Positions 31,425-31,761 of a DNA stretch of 31,761 bases are shown here, one piece after another; the stretch's first letter is position 1; every line of letters starts with the position of its first letter. The notes beneath the pieces are model-generated. The model saw nothing but the letters and a program-made list of their open reading frames with translations, searched no databases and was not told where the DNA came from. A program made the translations under genes and the position numbers. Source of the stretch: Sporodiniella umbellata (lineage: Eukaryota > Mucoromycota > Mucoromycetes > Mucorales > Rhizopodaceae); assembly GCA_025677835.1 (NCBI GenBank), contig JAIXMR010000168.1:1-31761 (forward strand), read 5' to 3'.

Positions 31425-31761
31425 GTTTTTTTAAAAAAAAAAAAAAAAAAAAAAGGAAAAGAAAAATAAAGGAGAAAGAAAATAACAGAGAGAGCGGGAA
31501 TGACTTTTTAGCCATTTTCAATCCAAGATGACGCAGATGATATTCAGCTGATTTTATTTTTTCTGGCAATGAAAAAAAAAAAAAAAAAAGGTTTGTTTTG
31601 GTGAATGTAAACAAAATAACTTAAGCCCTTTGGATTCTTTATTTCTTAATCCATCTATTTACATCATGGAATCATAACAATAACAACACTAAAATACAGC
31701 TAAAATGTGTTGTTGTTTGTAGATCCAACTCAGCGTTTTTATCAGTCGACCCATGGCTCTA
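31425..31761. other. CLIP promoter region to the right edge
   Basis: A T7A22 tract abuts the CLIP ATG, followed by purine-rich DNA, then AT-rich spacer. Near 31717-31723 TTGTTTGTAG could be an acceptor of a plus-strand gene beyond the edge, but only 39 bp follow, too little to judge. Confidence 0.35.

Overview
This window is nuclear DNA from a filamentous fungus, most likely an early-diverging one (Mucoromycota/Mucorales-like). The evidence is intron-dense protein-coding genes with short introns (about 41-106 nt, GT/GC-AG ends, CTAAC-like branch points), AT-rich spacers and introns full of A or T homopolymers, and proteins that look fungal but keep features shared with animals. There are no rRNA, tRNA, CRISPR or transposon signatures. 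Thirteen protein-coding genes could be reconstructed exon by exon. Every internal junction keeps frame, which is the main support for the models. The taxonomic guess is inference.

Layout. The left 19.2 kb is eight genes in tandem on the minus strand: a TEA-domain transcription factor (cut by the left edge), a CLASP microtubule protein, RAD51, a bestrophin-type anion channel, a DYRK-family kinase, an F-box protein, the TFIIH subunit SSL1/p44, and a small AGTRAP-type membrane protein. From 19951 to 27406 three genes run on the plus strand: the beta subunit of mitochondrial processing peptidase, a PH-LRR (CARMIL-like) protein, and a NIPA-type magnesium transporter. The last two genes are again on the minus strand: a coactosin-type ADF-H/coiled-coil/PH protein and a CLIP-170-like CAP-Gly protein. 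The NIPA and coactosin-PH genes converge with only 35 bp between stop codons.

Functionally the window is a mix of housekeeping genes (RAD51, SSL1, MPP-beta) and genes of the cytoskeleton and polarity (CLASP, CLIP-170-like, coactosin-PH, CARMIL-like, DYRK). CLASP and CLIP are partners at microtubule plus ends in animals, but they lie 22 kb apart with other genes between, so this need not be a functional cluster.

I found no clear new multi-gene system. The best leads are single-gene novelties: the coactosin-ADF-H plus PH fusion, a TEAD-like C-terminal (YAP-binding-fold) domain on a fungal TEA factor, about 19 basophilic kinase-type motifs in the DYRK N-terminus, a 54-bp minisatellite coding an 18-residue helical repeat in the CLIP coiled coil, an AGTRAP-family protein outside animals, a possible two-way poly(A) signal, and T(n)A(n) tracts in introns and start regions.
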